A stretch of DNA of 64,000 nucleotides from JAGVPT01 sp963827085 (GCA_963827085.1 CAWGZY010000002.1:372001-436000); one strand, 5' to 3'; positions 9,180 to 18,014 are shown, counted from the stretch's first letter. Made by a program: numbers and translations. Notes: generated by a model not told the origin, from the letters alone.

Positions 9180-9752
9180 ATGAAACGATCGATCACGGCT
9201 GTAACGATCTGTTCTCTTCTCTTTTCCCTTTCTCTTGCCCTTGCCGGCCTTGGCTGCCTTGCCAGTGAAACGACGGAATACAAAATAACGATGAACGAAG
9301 ATGGAAAGAGCGGAACAATTATCTCCATTATGCGTAATGTTCAATCGGACGAATCAGAGGATGCAAAACAGGCAAAAGATTTTGATGAAGCAATCCGGTC
9401 GTGGAAAAGAGATGACTATCTCCTCGAACGGGTGCACGACGGACTTTACGTCAAAGAACGAAACCTTGCAATCGAAGATAGCGTTCTTGTCTGGAAAGAA
9501 AAGGCAATCTTCTCCGATCTCGGAGATGTCTTCAAACATGAATTCCACAATGATACACTCAAATTCGTTATTAAAGGAGATCAGAGCGTTGTTGCGACGA
9601 ACGGCATTGTTGTTTCCGGGAAGGACAGCACTATCGTATACTGGAGCATTCCTGCGTCGAAAGAAATTTTCCTCAAGACGAAGGAAAACAATTTTGCTCC
9701 AAAGTCCGATTTTGCAAACCGTTTCAAAGCATACTTGAAAGAACAGAACTGA
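9180..9752 (+). CDS. Small secreted protein or lipoprotein of unknown function
   Basis: 190 residues from the ATG at 9180, preceded by AAGGAAA. The N-terminus is a classical signal sequence (MKRSITAVTICSLLFSLSLA) with a cysteine at the likely cleavage region (GLGC). The lipobox is not perfect, so either a lipoprotein or a soluble periplasmic protein is possible. The mature part is hydrophilic, rich in Lys/Asp/Glu and predicted beta strands. No family was recognised. The adjacent membrane glycosyltransferase begins 17 bases downstream, so co-transcription is likely. Confidence 0.7.
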   Translation: MKRSITAVTICSLLFSLSLALAGLGCLASETTEYKITMNEDGKSGTIISIMRNVQSDESEDAKQAKDFDEAIRSWKRDDYLLERVHDGLYVKERNLAIEDSVLVWKEKAIFSDLGDVFKHEFHNDTLKFVIKGDQSVVATNGIVVSGKDSTIVYWSIPASKEIFLKTKENNFAPKSDFANRFKAYLKEQN

Positions 9753-9768
9753 CAACGTCAAAAGTTGA

Positions 9769-11340
9769 ATGATTTCTTTCCAATTTCCCCGACAGACGCT
9801 TACCGGCCGAAAGGACCTCTTTGCGAACGGTACGCTATTCATTCTCCTGTTCGCGCTTGTGAAATTGCTGATTCATTTTTATACGAATGCATTCGCCGGC
9901 TACGGAATATTCCGGGATGAACTTTATTATGCCGCCTGCAGCGAACATCTTAGCGCAGGGTACGTCGACCAGCCCCCCTTTTCGATATTTATTTTCGCAT
10001 TGAACAGAATACTTTTTGGCGATTCGCTTTTTGCTATTCGTCTTCTTCCCGCCATCGCAGGCGCGGCCATGGTATTTCTTACAGGCCTCATGGCGCGCGA
10101 ACTCGGCGGCGGCCGGTTCGCTCAAGGCATTTCTTCACTCGCCGCGGTTGTTTCGCTCATTTTTCTCGCCATGGATGGTTTCTTTTCGATGAACGCGTTC
10201 GACCTGCTCTTCTGGGCCTGGTCGGCATACATTCTTATTCTTCTTGTAAAAACCGGCGATAAAAAATACTGGATGTATCTGGGGCTTCTTCTGGGGCTTG
10301 GTTTGCTCAACAAGATTAGTGTTCTGTGGCTCGGATTCGGGATTCTTGTCGGCACTGCGGCGACCACTGAACGGCGCTGGCTGAAGACCGAATATCCGTA
10401 TATCGCGGGAGTGATCGCATTTGCGCTCTTTCTTCCGTTCATTATCTGGAATGCGACGCACGGCATGGCTCATCTCGAGTTCATCCGCAATGCATCCGGC
10501 GGAAAATATTCTTCACTTACGCCGAAGATTTTTCTCACCGGTCAGCTGCTCTTGCAAAACCCGGCGACGTTGCCGCTGTGGGTTTCGGGCCTTCTTTGGT
10601 TTTTCCTTGCAAAAGAAGGGCGTCGGTTCCGGATTTTAGGCTATGTTTATCTCACTGCGCTGGTTGTGTTGCTTGTGAACGGCCACAGTAAACCGGAGTA
10701 TTTGTCGCCTGCATACTCAACGCTGTTTGCGGGCGGCGGCGTTGCGATCGAGCGGTGGACGTCATTGCGAATTGCCCGATGGATACGGCCTTTGTATGGC
10801 GTTATCGTTACCGCTGGGATCATTCTTGCGCCATTGGCGATTCCCCTGTTGCCCGTCGAAACGTACATCCGTTTTGCCGATGCTTTGGGAGCCAAGCCTT
10901 CGACTCCCGAGGGAAAACAATTAAGCGGCCTTCCTCAGTTCTACGCCGATATGTTTGGCTGGGAGGACAAGGCCGCGGCGGTTGCAAAAGTATTTCATTC
11001 CCTTTCCCCCGAGGATCAGGCGAAGTGTGCACTTTTCGGAGATAATTACGGCAGATGCGGGGCGATCGATTTTTACTCGAAAAAATATGGTTTGCCCAAA
11101 TCGATCGGCCGTCACAATAATTATTGGCTCTGGGGACCGCGGAACTACACCGGGGAACTTGTAATTATTCTCGGCGGGGATTTGAAAGGCAAGACAGATA
11201 AATTTGAGAGCGTAACCGTTGCGGATACTGTAAGAAGCGCATACGCAATGCCGTACGAAAATAATCTAGCGATCTATGTTTGCCGGAATTTGAAAATGCC
11301 GTTCAGAGATTTGTGGCCGCAGCTGAAACACTATGAATGA
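9769..11340 (+). CDS. ArnT/PMT-like membrane glycosyltransferase (GT39/PMT_2 type)
   Basis: 523 residues with about ten to eleven membrane helices. The first periplasmic loop carries the acidic catalytic pair in FRDELYYAACSEHLSAGYVDQPP, the hallmark of the Dol-P-mannose/ArnT fold that transfers sugars from polyprenyl-phosphate donors on the periplasmic side. A soluble C-terminal domain (about 380-523) follows the helices. The acceptor could be lipid A, protein or envelope glycan; sequence does not decide. It lies 17 bases after the small secreted protein gene. Confidence 0.88.
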   Translation: MISFQFPRQTLTGRKDLFANGTLFILLFALVKLLIHFYTNAFAGYGIFRDELYYAACSEHLSAGYVDQPPFSIFIFALNRILFGDSLFAIRLLPAIAGAAMVFLTGLMARELGGGRFAQGISSLAAVVSLIFLAMDGFFSMNAFDLLFWAWSAYILILLVKTGDKKYWMYLGLLLGLGLLNKISVLWLGFGILVGTAATTERRWLKTEYPYIAGVIAFALFLPFIIWNATHGMAHLEFIRNASGGKYSSLTPKIFLTGQLLLQNPATLPLWVSGLLWFFLAKEGRRFRILGYVYLTALVVLLVNGHSKPEYLSPAYSTLFAGGGVAIERWTSLRIARWIRPLYGVIVTAGIILAPLAIPLLPVETYIRFADALGAKPSTPEGKQLSGLPQFYADMFGWEDKAAAVAKVFHSLSPEDQAKCALFGDNYGRCGAIDFYSKKYGLPKSIGRHNNYWLWGPRNYTGELVIILGGDLKGKTDKFESVTVADTVRSAYAMPYENNLAIYVCRNLKMPFRDLWPQLKHYE

Positions 11341-11345
11341 TTTAT

Positions 11346-11497
11346 CAATGATCAACAAGAAAATGATGCTGTCTTATATTGACAACCATGATCGGCAGTG
11401 GTTTGTTATTCCAGCCAACATGCGTATCCATCTTGAAACCAGTGAGCTAACGGGAAAATTCGTAAATGAGTAATTGTTGATTGTTCATTGATCATTG
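11346..11497. repeat. CAATGATCAA inverted repeat flanking a 41-codon ORF
   Basis: CAATGATCAA at 11346-11355 is matched by TTGATCATTG at 11488-11497, a perfect 10-base inverted repeat about 150 bases long overall. The same palindromic sequence forms the tighter hairpin at 20055-20099. The two copies point to a dispersed repeat family. Confidence 0.5.
11348..11473 (+). CDS. Possible 41-residue ORF inside an inverted repeat
   Basis: ATG at 11348 to TAA at 11471-11473, beginning 8 bases after the glycosyltransferase stop. The product reads like protein (a segment YIDNHDRQWFVIPANM and a tail ELTGKFVNE), but no family was recognised and there is no ribosome-binding site. It may be a remnant of a longer gene or chance. 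Confidence 0.25.
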   Translation: MINKKMMLSYIDNHDRQWFVIPANMRIHLETSELTGKFVNE

Positions 11498-11503
11498 TCT
11501 CTT

Positions 11504-12421
11504 ATGTCTGAAGAAATAATTCTAAAAACAACAAACCTCGGCAAGCGCTACAAAAACCGCTGGGCGGCGGAAGACATCAACCTTGAAATTCATCGCGGCG
11601 ACGTGTTTGGATTTTTAGGCCCGAACGGTGCGGGAAAAAGTACGACAATCCGGATGATCTTTTCTCTCATCCAGCCCACAACCGGTTTGGTAGAATTGCT
11701 CGGCTTCCGGCTTGAAACGGAAAGGGAAAAAGCGCTTGCGAAAGTCGCCGGCATTGTTGAAAAGCCAGACTTCTATTTGTACCTCACGGCATATCGCAAC
11801 ATGGAAATTGCCGGGTCTCTGACCATTGGGAATGCCCCGCCGAAACAGAAAATCAGGGACTCCCTGGCGCTGGTCGGGCTTGAAGAACGGTCACACGATC
11901 GCGTGAAAACATTTTCCCACGGCATGAAACAGCGTCTCGGCATCGCGCAAGCGCTCCTCTGCGATCCGGAGCTTATTGTGCTCGATGAGCCGACGAACGG
12001 CCTCGACCCGCAAGGAATGAAAGAAGTGCGCGAATTGATCGCCCGACTTTCCAAAGACCATGGGATGACGGTGTTCCTCTCGTCTCATCTGCTGAACGAA
12101 GTCGAACAGGTGGCAACCCGCATGGCGATTATCAACAAAGGAAAACTGGTCGTTCAAGGGAGCGTTGAGGAGCTCCTCCGCGCAAGCGCAAACAGAATAT
12201 TGATTAATGCAGCGCCGCGAAAAAAAGCATTAGGTGTACTGAAGAAAATAAAAAGCGTGCATTCCGCAGCAGAAGATGCTTCCGGCATTATTGCAACGGT
12301 CGAGACGGTGGACATTCCGGCCGTTGTCTCGAAACTTGTCGCGGCAAAGTGCAAAGTGTTTTCTGTGGAGCAACAGCGCTCGCTGGAAAAATATTTTCTT
12401 TCGGTTACGGAAGAAAATTAA
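11504..12421 (+). CDS. ABC transporter ATP-binding protein (ABC-2 type exporter)
   Basis: 305 residues from the ATG at 11504; a TTG three codons earlier is a weaker alternative. Walker A is GPNGAGKST, the signature is FSHGMKQRLGIAQALL (an SHGM variant of LSGGQ) and Walker B is LIVLDEPTNGLDP, followed by the H-loop SSHLL. The C-terminal ~80 residues are the small extra domain common in CcmA/YxlF-like exporter ATPases. It pairs with the permease at 12559, so an ABC-2 exporter or resistance/gliding-type transporter is inferred. Substrate is unknown. Confidence 0.93.
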   Translation: MSEEIILKTTNLGKRYKNRWAAEDINLEIHRGDVFGFLGPNGAGKSTTIRMIFSLIQPTTGLVELLGFRLETEREKALAKVAGIVEKPDFYLYLTAYRNMEIAGSLTIGNAPPKQKIRDSLALVGLEERSHDRVKTFSHGMKQRLGIAQALLCDPELIVLDEPTNGLDPQGMKEVRELIARLSKDHGMTVFLSSHLLNEVEQVATRMAIINKGKLVVQGSVEELLRASANRILINAAPRKKALGVLKKIKSVHSAAEDASGIIATVETVDIPAVVSKLVAAKCKVFSVEQQRSLEKYFLSVTEEN

Positions 12422-12443
12422 GTCGCGACATCTGAAAAATATT

Positions 12444-12505
12444 CTCTCGCCCAGCCGCAAAAAGTTTATTTTAAATCATTTGCAACTTTGCGTCGTTGCG
12501 TGAGC
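12444..12505. repeat. GCAAAG/GTTGCG-family dispersed repeat
   Basis: CTCTCGCCCAGCCGCAAAAAG is followed by an inverted counterpart, CTTTGCGTCGTTGCGTGAG. This is the same family as repeats at 13401, 14870, 32560, 41313, 42190, 45242 and 61937. It lies in the ABC ATPase-permease spacer. Confidence 0.5.
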
Positions 12506-12558
12506 CATACTTTTGGAATTATTCAGAAGTCTCAAATCGTTTATCGGGCAGGAGACCC

Positions 12559-13398
12559 ATGTTCACCCTCATTTATTACGAACTGTTTAAGACGTACGCA
12601 AAATGGCGGACCTATATCGGTTTCATTGCCGTGGTTGTCATCATCCCGTTGGTGATGTGGGCGATGAAAGTTGAGGGGGGACGGTTCATCCAGTACCAGA
12701 TGCGGTCTCTGCAAAATGATTTCTTCATTACCGGGAATCTTTTCAACGGGTGGATCATCTCTCAGCTGATCATGAATAGCTTGTGGGTGCACGTTCCGTT
12801 CCTTATCAGTCTTGTGGCAGGAGACCAGCTCGCCGGTGAAGCCACGGCGGGCACATTTCGATTGATACTGATACGGCCCGTTTCGAGGGGACGCATTCTC
12901 AATTCTAAATACATTACCACGCTGCTCTATACGGCGTCGCTTGTCTGCTCAATTGCACTTCTCAGCATCGGGCTTGGTTTGTTGATTTTTGGAAGCGGCG
13001 ATTTGCTGGCAATCGATCGCGAGATGCTCACGATTTTGCCGGAGTCGCAAATGTGGCCGCGTTTCGCCCTTGCCTACGGCCTGGGAATTTTGTCGATGTG
13101 GGTTGTGGCGTCGCTTGCATTCTTGTTCTCATCCTTCGTGGAAAATGCAATCGGTCCCATCATCGCAACAATGGCGGTCATGGTCGCCTTGCTGGTCATT
13201 TCAAATTTGCCGGTTGAAACGTTCGAGCCGGTCAAGCCGTATCTCTTCACAACATACCAAAATGTCTGGCAGCAGGCCTTTAAGAATCCGATCGACTGGG
13301 GAACGATCGCCAAATCGTGCAGTGTCCTTGCCGCCCACTGTGTTGGGTTTTGGCTGATAACACTTTTTGTCTTCCGACGAAAAGATATACTTTCATAA
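12559..13398 (+). CDS. ABC-2 type transporter permease
   Basis: 279 residues from the ATG at 12559, which has an AGGAGA site 3-9 bases upstream. An in-frame extension back to 12496 runs into repeat DNA and is rejected. Six hydrophobic segments are visible, the first at about residues 17-36 and the last at about 250-270. Between helices 2 and 3 the segment DQLAGEATAGTFRLILIRPVSRGRILNSKY is the conserved loop of ABC-2 permeases that export via a dedicated ATPase. It is the partner of the upstream ATPase gene. Confidence 0.9.
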   Translation: MFTLIYYELFKTYAKWRTYIGFIAVVVIIPLVMWAMKVEGGRFIQYQMRSLQNDFFITGNLFNGWIISQLIMNSLWVHVPFLISLVAGDQLAGEATAGTFRLILIRPVSRGRILNSKYITTLLYTASLVCSIALLSIGLGLLIFGSGDLLAIDREMLTILPESQMWPRFALAYGLGILSMWVVASLAFLFSSFVENAIGPIIATMAVMVALLVISNLPVETFEPVKPYLFTTYQNVWQQAFKNPIDWGTIAKSCSVLAAHCVGFWLITLFVFRRKDILS

Positions 13399-13400
13399 AA

Positions 13401-13526
13401 TGAGCTTTCTGAAAAATCAGGAAAGCTTGTCTCGCGCAGAGTCGCAAAGGCGCGAAATACATTAAAAGTAAAACTTACGCGGCTTTTCCCAAGGGGATGC
13501 CTTTGCCAGCGTCTTCGCGTGATGCT
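13401..13526. repeat. Dispersed repeat pair (GCAAAGGCGCG and GGCAAAGGC types)
   Basis: Holds TCTCGCGCAGAGTCGCAAAG and, inverted, CCAGCGTCTTCGCGTGA. The first ~50 bases match, in reverse complement, the repeat at 32560-32612 with few differences, including the tail that reads TTTCTGAAAAATCAGGAAAG here. It extends to within 60 bases of the downstream transporter start and makes a false N-terminal extension. Confidence 0.65.
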
Positions 13527-13583
13527 ATTTTTCAAATGTTTCAAAATATAATTCATACGTTGCCGTACCGCATTGGAGCGCTC

Positions 13584-14867
13584 ATGCATATTCGCCAAAG
13601 CCTCACCGAGATCAAAAACGGTTTTCATCCGACATTTTGGGTGGCCAATGGAATGGAGCTGTTCGAACGCCTCGCGTACTACGGACAGCAGATTGTCTTC
13701 ATGGTGTATCTCCGCAATAGACTCGGGTTCACGGAAACCGAGGCGGGGACACTTTCGGGAATTTTCGGTGGATTGATTTATCTCCTGCCGATTCTCGGCG
13801 GAACCCTTGCGGACAAATGGGGCTTCCGCCGGGCATTCAATATCGCCTTTTCAATTTTAGGTCTCGGTTATTTTCTTATCGGCTCGCTTGGAATGTCGGC
13901 CTTCGCGGGAATATACGGAGGATTGTCGTTGTACTGGCTCCTGATGGCATTTCTTGCTTTTACTGCGTTCGGCGGGTCTTTCATCAAGCCATCCGTGCTG
14001 GGAACGGTCGCCGTTGCGTCAACCGAAAAAAACAAATCGTTCGGTTTCGCGATCTATTACTGGCTGGTGAATGCCGGCGCGATGATCGGTCCGACCATAG
14101 CGTACTTCGTACGGGACAGTTTCGGAAACGAATTCGTCTATCTTGTGTCATCGGCCAGCTGCTTTGCAATGCTTGCCGTAAACCTTGTGCTCTACAAGGA
14201 GGTGAAGAGCGAGAAAACGGGGACGGCAGAATCTCTCGGAAAGAAGATTGCGAATCTCTTCGTCGTCCTGGGCAATTTCAAATTCATGATTTTCCTGCTC
14301 ATCTATTCCTTGTATTGGATAATTTTTTGGCAGGAGTTCATTATTGTGCCGTATTACATTACCGATTACATCGGCAAAGAAGCGCCGTATGAAATCGTGC
14401 AATCATGGGCCGGAGCCGGAGCGATCATTCTTTTTCAAATTCCCATTAACCGGCTGACTAAAAATATTCCGACACGCACTGCCATACTTATCGGATTTGC
14501 CGTCTCGTCATTTATATGGATCATCATCGGCATTCATCCCTCGATTCCGACGATCGCGGCGGGCATCGTCGCGTTTGCGATCGGCGAAATGATCCAGGCG
14601 CCGCGGTACTATGAATACATTTCCGAGATTGCTCCCTCCGGCCAGCAAGGATTGTTCCAGGGATACGCATTCCTGCCAATCGCAATTGCTCGATTCGTCG
14701 GAGACCCGATTGGAGGATGGCTGTATCAGAGCGCAAAATTAGCGGGCGATCCATCCCGCGTATGGTGGTCTCTTATTGGGATAGGTGTCTTCGGAACGCT
14801 CTGCATGGCGGCATATAATAAATATGTTACGATCTTCGAGGCAAAACAAGCATTACGAGGGGCATAA
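13584..14867 (+). CDS. PTR2/POT-type major facilitator transporter
   Basis: 427 residues from the ATG at 13584, preceded by GGAG. Starting at 13497 would add 29 residues translated from the repeat and is rejected. The first helix has the ExxER motif of proton-coupled oligopeptide transporters (GMELFERLAYYG), then GGTLADKWGFRRAF, the loop 2-3 MFS motif. About twelve helices are present, ending TIFEAKQALRGA. Peptide uptake is the family function; the actual substrate is not certain. Confidence 0.88.
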   Translation: MHIRQSLTEIKNGFHPTFWVANGMELFERLAYYGQQIVFMVYLRNRLGFTETEAGTLSGIFGGLIYLLPILGGTLADKWGFRRAFNIAFSILGLGYFLIGSLGMSAFAGIYGGLSLYWLLMAFLAFTAFGGSFIKPSVLGTVAVASTEKNKSFGFAIYYWLVNAGAMIGPTIAYFVRDSFGNEFVYLVSSASCFAMLAVNLVLYKEVKSEKTGTAESLGKKIANLFVVLGNFKFMIFLLIYSLYWIIFWQEFIIVPYYITDYIGKEAPYEIVQSWAGAGAIILFQIPINRLTKNIPTRTAILIGFAVSSFIWIIIGIHPSIPTIAAGIVAFAIGEMIQAPRYYEYISEIAPSGQQGLFQGYAFLPIAIARFVGDPIGGWLYQSAKLAGDPSRVWWSLIGIGVFGTLCMAAYNKYVTIFEAKQALRGA

Positions 14868-14869
14868 GA

Positions 14870-14963
14870 GATTATCTCTCGCCAAGGCGCCAAGATATTG
14901 TGTGGGATTTTTTTCGCGCCGTTGCGTCTGGCGAAGCCATCCCCTTGGGATTTGCGCGAGCTA
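14870..14963. repeat. Dispersed repeat (CTCGCCAAGGCGCC / GCGAAGCCATCCCCTTGGGA)
   Basis: Begins just after the transporter stop. Contains CTCTCGCCAAGGCGCCAAG and then CGCGCCGTTGCGTCTGGCGA plus AGCCATCCCCTTGGGATTT, the last being the inverse of the AAGGGGATGCCTTTGCCAG sequence at 13491. Same family as the other repeats listed. Confidence 0.55.
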
Positions 14964-15000
14964 CTACGGTATTAGAAACGACAATTAATTGAGGGTATCG

Positions 15001-15690
15001 ATGAAAAAAGTTCTTCTTGCCTGTGCGCTGTTGCTTATGGCGGCGATCCAGCTATCCCCCGCTCAGACGCCAACGGCGGCGGAAATTCTTCATAATATGA
15101 AAAGCCAATTTGATTTGGTGAAAGACTATACCGCGACATTAAAAGTCGCTGTAGATATGGAGAAAATGCAAATTCCGGAGATGCTCGTGACGATCTATTT
15201 TAAACAGCCGGATAAAATCCACATTGAAGCGAAGAATTTCGCGATGGTTCCGCGGGAAATTGTCGGATTGAATCCGGCTCAACTTCTCGATAAGTTTGAT
15301 GCAACCGTGGTGGGGAGTGAACGAAAAGAAAGTGTAACGGTCTATAAACTGAGACTGGTTTCAAAACCTGAGAAGGGAAAGCCTGTTCGCGAGAGCTACA
15401 TCTGGGTGGACGGCACGCGATGGGTCGTGATTCACTATGAATCCACGCCGTCGGATGTGCGAAAAGTAACGGTTGATCTTGAGTATGAGACCGTTGACGG
15501 TAAATTCACGCTGCCGTCAAAAATTGAAGCCCGCATGGATATACAACAGTCCCCCGACTCATCCGGTGAAAAAATGTACAACCCACAGCGCATGCCGCGA
15601 AAGGGAACCGCCTCGATCATTTATACTGATTACAAAGTGAATACCGGCTTGTCGGACGAAATCTTCGAGAAGAAGAAAGATAGTAAATAG
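15001..15690 (+). CDS. LolA/MucB-like periplasmic lipoprotein-carrier family protein
   Basis: 229 residues from the ATG at 15001; a TTG four codons upstream is less likely. The signal peptide is MKKVLLACALLLMAAIQLSPAQ. The mature part has the LolA-like order of strands: an AEILHNMKSQFDLVKDYTATLKV segment, then YFKQPDKIHIEAKNFAMVPRE, then WVDGTRWVVIHYESTP and VDLEYETVDGKFTLPSKIEARM. This matches the outer-membrane lipoprotein-sorting/DUF4292-like fold that binds acyl chains. It is probably involved in envelope lipid or lipoprotein handling. Confidence 0.75.
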   Translation: MKKVLLACALLLMAAIQLSPAQTPTAAEILHNMKSQFDLVKDYTATLKVAVDMEKMQIPEMLVTIYFKQPDKIHIEAKNFAMVPREIVGLNPAQLLDKFDATVVGSERKESVTVYKLRLVSKPEKGKPVRESYIWVDGTRWVVIHYESTPSDVRKVTVDLEYETVDGKFTLPSKIEARMDIQQSPDSSGEKMYNPQRMPRKGTASIIYTDYKVNTGLSDEIFEKKKDSK

Positions 15691-15766
15691 TGAACGGTAA
15701 ACAGTCAGTAGTAATTGGTATACAATAGACAGTACGGAGGATTCATAGAATAGAGGTTTTCGTGAA

Positions 15767-15801
15767 GGCCTAGCCCATACCGGCTGGGCTTTTCTTTTTT
15801 A
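15767..15801 (+). terminator. Rho-independent-type terminator
   Basis: Stem AGCCC (15772-15776) pairs with GGGCT (15786-15790), followed by TTTTCTTTTTT. It lies about 80 bases after the LolA-like gene and before the metal-repressor promoter, separating the two transcription units. Confidence 0.7.
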
Positions 15802-15838
15802 TTGCCTCCCTCTTGACTTTTGCTATTCTAAATATTAT

Positions 15839-15854
15839 TTTAGGCTAGCCTAAA
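15839..15854. promoter_or_regulatory. DtxR/IdeR-type operator palindrome
   Basis: TTTAGGCTAGCCTAAA is a perfect 16-base palindrome 18 bases before the repressor start. It closely follows the established DtxR core consensus TTAGGNTAGNCTAA. A TTGACT at 15813-15818 lies 17 bases before TATTTT at 15836-15841, a candidate promoter whose -10 the palindrome overlaps. Autoregulation of the repressor and the downstream metal transporter is inferred. Confidence 0.85.
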
Positions 15855-15872
15855 TTTACCAAGAAGGAAGGC

Positions 15873-16523
15873 ATGCCAAGTATCAGCGTAGAAAATTATT
15901 TAAAGAATATCTACGAACTCGAGGCGACCGAGAAAAAGGTCACAACAACCCTGCTTGCCGCAAAGCTTAAAATTTCCCCTGCGTCCGTCACCGACATGGT
16001 AAAGAAGCTTTCCAAAAAGGGCTTTCTCCGGCATGTGCCGTATCAAGGGGTTGAAGTGACGGAAAAGGGAAAACGTTCCGCGCTCAAGATCATCCGGAAG
16101 CACCGGTTGTGGGAGATGTTTCTTGTGGAGGTACTCCATTTTTCGTGGGATAAGATTCATGAGGAAGCGGAGCAGTTCGAGCACATTATGTCCGAAAGGA
16201 TGGAGGAGAAAGTCGACGAAGTACTCGGTTGCCCGAAGGTCGACCCTCACGGTGACCCGATCCCTCAAAAAGACGGAACGATAAAGAAGATGAACCTCCA
16301 ACCGCTGGGCGACACGGAAGAAGGGGTAACAGTCAGGGTTCTGCGCGTCAACGACTCAAATCCTGAAATGCTGCAATATGCATCTTCCATCGGGCTTTCT
16401 CTCAATAAACGGATACTTGTAAAACAAAAAAATAATTTTGATAATTCAGTGATCATCAAAATTGGGACGAAAGAAACAGTTGTCAGTTCTGTGTTAGCGC
16501 ACAATATATTTGTCGAAGAATGA
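15873..16523 (+). CDS. DtxR/MntR-family metal-dependent transcriptional repressor
   Basis: 216 residues. The N-terminal winged helix (about 1-60) contains SISVENYLKNIYELEA and a recognition segment AKLKISPASVTDMVKKLSKKGF. The dimerisation/metal-binding domain (65-140) has HRLWEMFLVEVLHFSWDKIHEEAEQFEH, GCPKVDPHGDPIP. The C-terminal ~70 residues form a FeoA/SH3-like domain (NLQPLGDTEEGVTVRVLRV). It senses Fe(II) or Mn(II) and represses metal uptake. The upstream palindrome and downstream NRAMP gene support a manganese or iron regulon. Confidence 0.95.
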   Translation: MPSISVENYLKNIYELEATEKKVTTTLLAAKLKISPASVTDMVKKLSKKGFLRHVPYQGVEVTEKGKRSALKIIRKHRLWEMFLVEVLHFSWDKIHEEAEQFEHIMSERMEEKVDEVLGCPKVDPHGDPIPQKDGTIKKMNLQPLGDTEEGVTVRVLRVNDSNPEMLQYASSIGLSLNKRILVKQKNNFDNSVIIKIGTKETVVSSVLAHNIFVEE

Positions 16524-16541
16524 TCGCATCAACGGAAGAGT

Positions 16542-17984
16542 ATGACCGATCAAAAAGCAGATTCCAAATTATCTGACAACCCTGACGAGCCCGTAACGAA
16601 AGGTTCTGAACCGGCGACGCGCACCAGCCACCTTTCATTAGAGGGTGTCCATAGCACGGTAGTGGTGCCGGACCACGAAGCCGGTTTCTGGAAAAACTGG
16701 CGTGCGTTTGTGGGACCGGCAGTGCTGGTGAGTGTGGGCTATATGGATCCGGGCAATTGGGGAACGGATCTTGCTGGGGGGGCACAGTTCAAGTACGGCC
16801 TGCTGTGGGTTATTGCATTGGCGAGCTTTATGGCCGTCATTCTTCAGGTGATCTCGGCTCGTCTAGGCGTGGCTACCGGCAAGGATTTGGCCCAGTGCTG
16901 CCGCGATTATCTGCCGAAATGGAGCCGATGGCCTAACTGGATCTCTATGGAAATCGCAATTGGTGCAACGGATCTCGCCGAAGCACTGGGGAGTGCTGTC
17001 GCCCTAAATCTATTATTCCATATTCCTATTGCATGGGCAATCGTAATCACCGCAGCCGATGTTCTCCTTTTGCTTGCATTACAAGGGCTGGGGATGCGGA
17101 TGATTGAAGCCGTGGTCACAGTATTCGTGGTTACCATCGGCGTTTGTTACGCCATCGAGATATTCATCCTTCCGCAAACGCAGCCAAGCTTTCTGGAGAT
17201 GGGTCAGGCGCTGGTTCAACCCAGTTTTCGGCAAGCAGGCATGCTCGTCATAGCTATTGGAATGATCGGTGCCACCGTAATGCCTCACAACCTGTTTCTT
17301 CACTCTGCCCTTGTGCAGACGCGGAAGTTTCAGCGCGATGACCGCTCGATTCGCAACGCGATTCGTTTCAATACCATCGACTCTTCTGTCGCACTGGCTG
17401 TTGCGTTCGTTGTCAACGCTGCGATCTTGGTTCTTGCGGCGATGGTCTTTTACGGCAAGACAAGTGTAACAGTGGCCGGCGGGGAAGTGGTGACGTTCAG
17501 CCCCGACAGCGATTGGATCCGCATCGCTCATCTGACATTGGCCCCGTTGCTCGGGACAACGCTCGCGAGCACGCTCTTTGCTGTTGCACTGCTCGCCAGC
17601 GGACAAAGCAGCACCATCACCGGCACGCTGGCCGGGCAGGTGGTTATGGAAGGGTTCATGAATTGGCGCATCCGTCCGTGGATGCGAAGAATTATCTCGC
17701 GGACACTTGCCGTGGTTCCGGCGATCCTGATCATCAGCGTTCGCGGAGGCGGCAGCGTAACCGATTTGGTCAACCTCAGTCAGGTTATACTTTGCCTCAT
17801 ACTCCCTTTTGCGATGTTCCCCCTATTGTATTTCTCCTCTTCACGCAAGATAATGGGAACGTGGACCAATGGCTGGTTCCTGACGATACTAGGATGGGGA
17901 AGCGCCCTCATGATCACAGCCATGGCTCTCTACAGTCTGCCGGAGTCGCTGAGCGAGGCGTGGCGGGTTATCGTCGGTGGATGA
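16542..17984 (+). CDS. mntH: NRAMP-family Mn(II)/Fe(II) transporter
   Basis: 480 residues, eleven membrane helices. Helix 1 carries the metal-coordinating DPGN motif at residues 69-72 and helix 6 carries MPHN at 247-250, whose Met selects transition metals over calcium. A hydrophilic N-terminal extension of about 50 residues precedes the first helix. It starts 18 bases after the repressor stop, so the two share a transcript. Proton-coupled manganese or iron uptake across the inner membrane is the expected role. Confidence 0.95.
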   Translation: MTDQKADSKLSDNPDEPVTKGSEPATRTSHLSLEGVHSTVVVPDHEAGFWKNWRAFVGPAVLVSVGYMDPGNWGTDLAGGAQFKYGLLWVIALASFMAVILQVISARLGVATGKDLAQCCRDYLPKWSRWPNWISMEIAIGATDLAEALGSAVALNLLFHIPIAWAIVITAADVLLLLALQGLGMRMIEAVVTVFVVTIGVCYAIEIFILPQTQPSFLEMGQALVQPSFRQAGMLVIAIGMIGATVMPHNLFLHSALVQTRKFQRDDRSIRNAIRFNTIDSSVALAVAFVVNAAILVLAAMVFYGKTSVTVAGGEVVTFSPDSDWIRIAHLTLAPLLGTTLASTLFAVALLASGQSSTITGTLAGQVVMEGFMNWRIRPWMRRIISRTLAVVPAILIISVRGGGSVTDLVNLSQVILCLILPFAMFPLLYFSSSRKIMGTWTNGWFLTILGWGSALMITAMALYSLPESLSEAWRVIVGG

Positions 17985-18014
17985 TCTTTTTCGCACAACA
18001 AAAAGGAAACGCGT

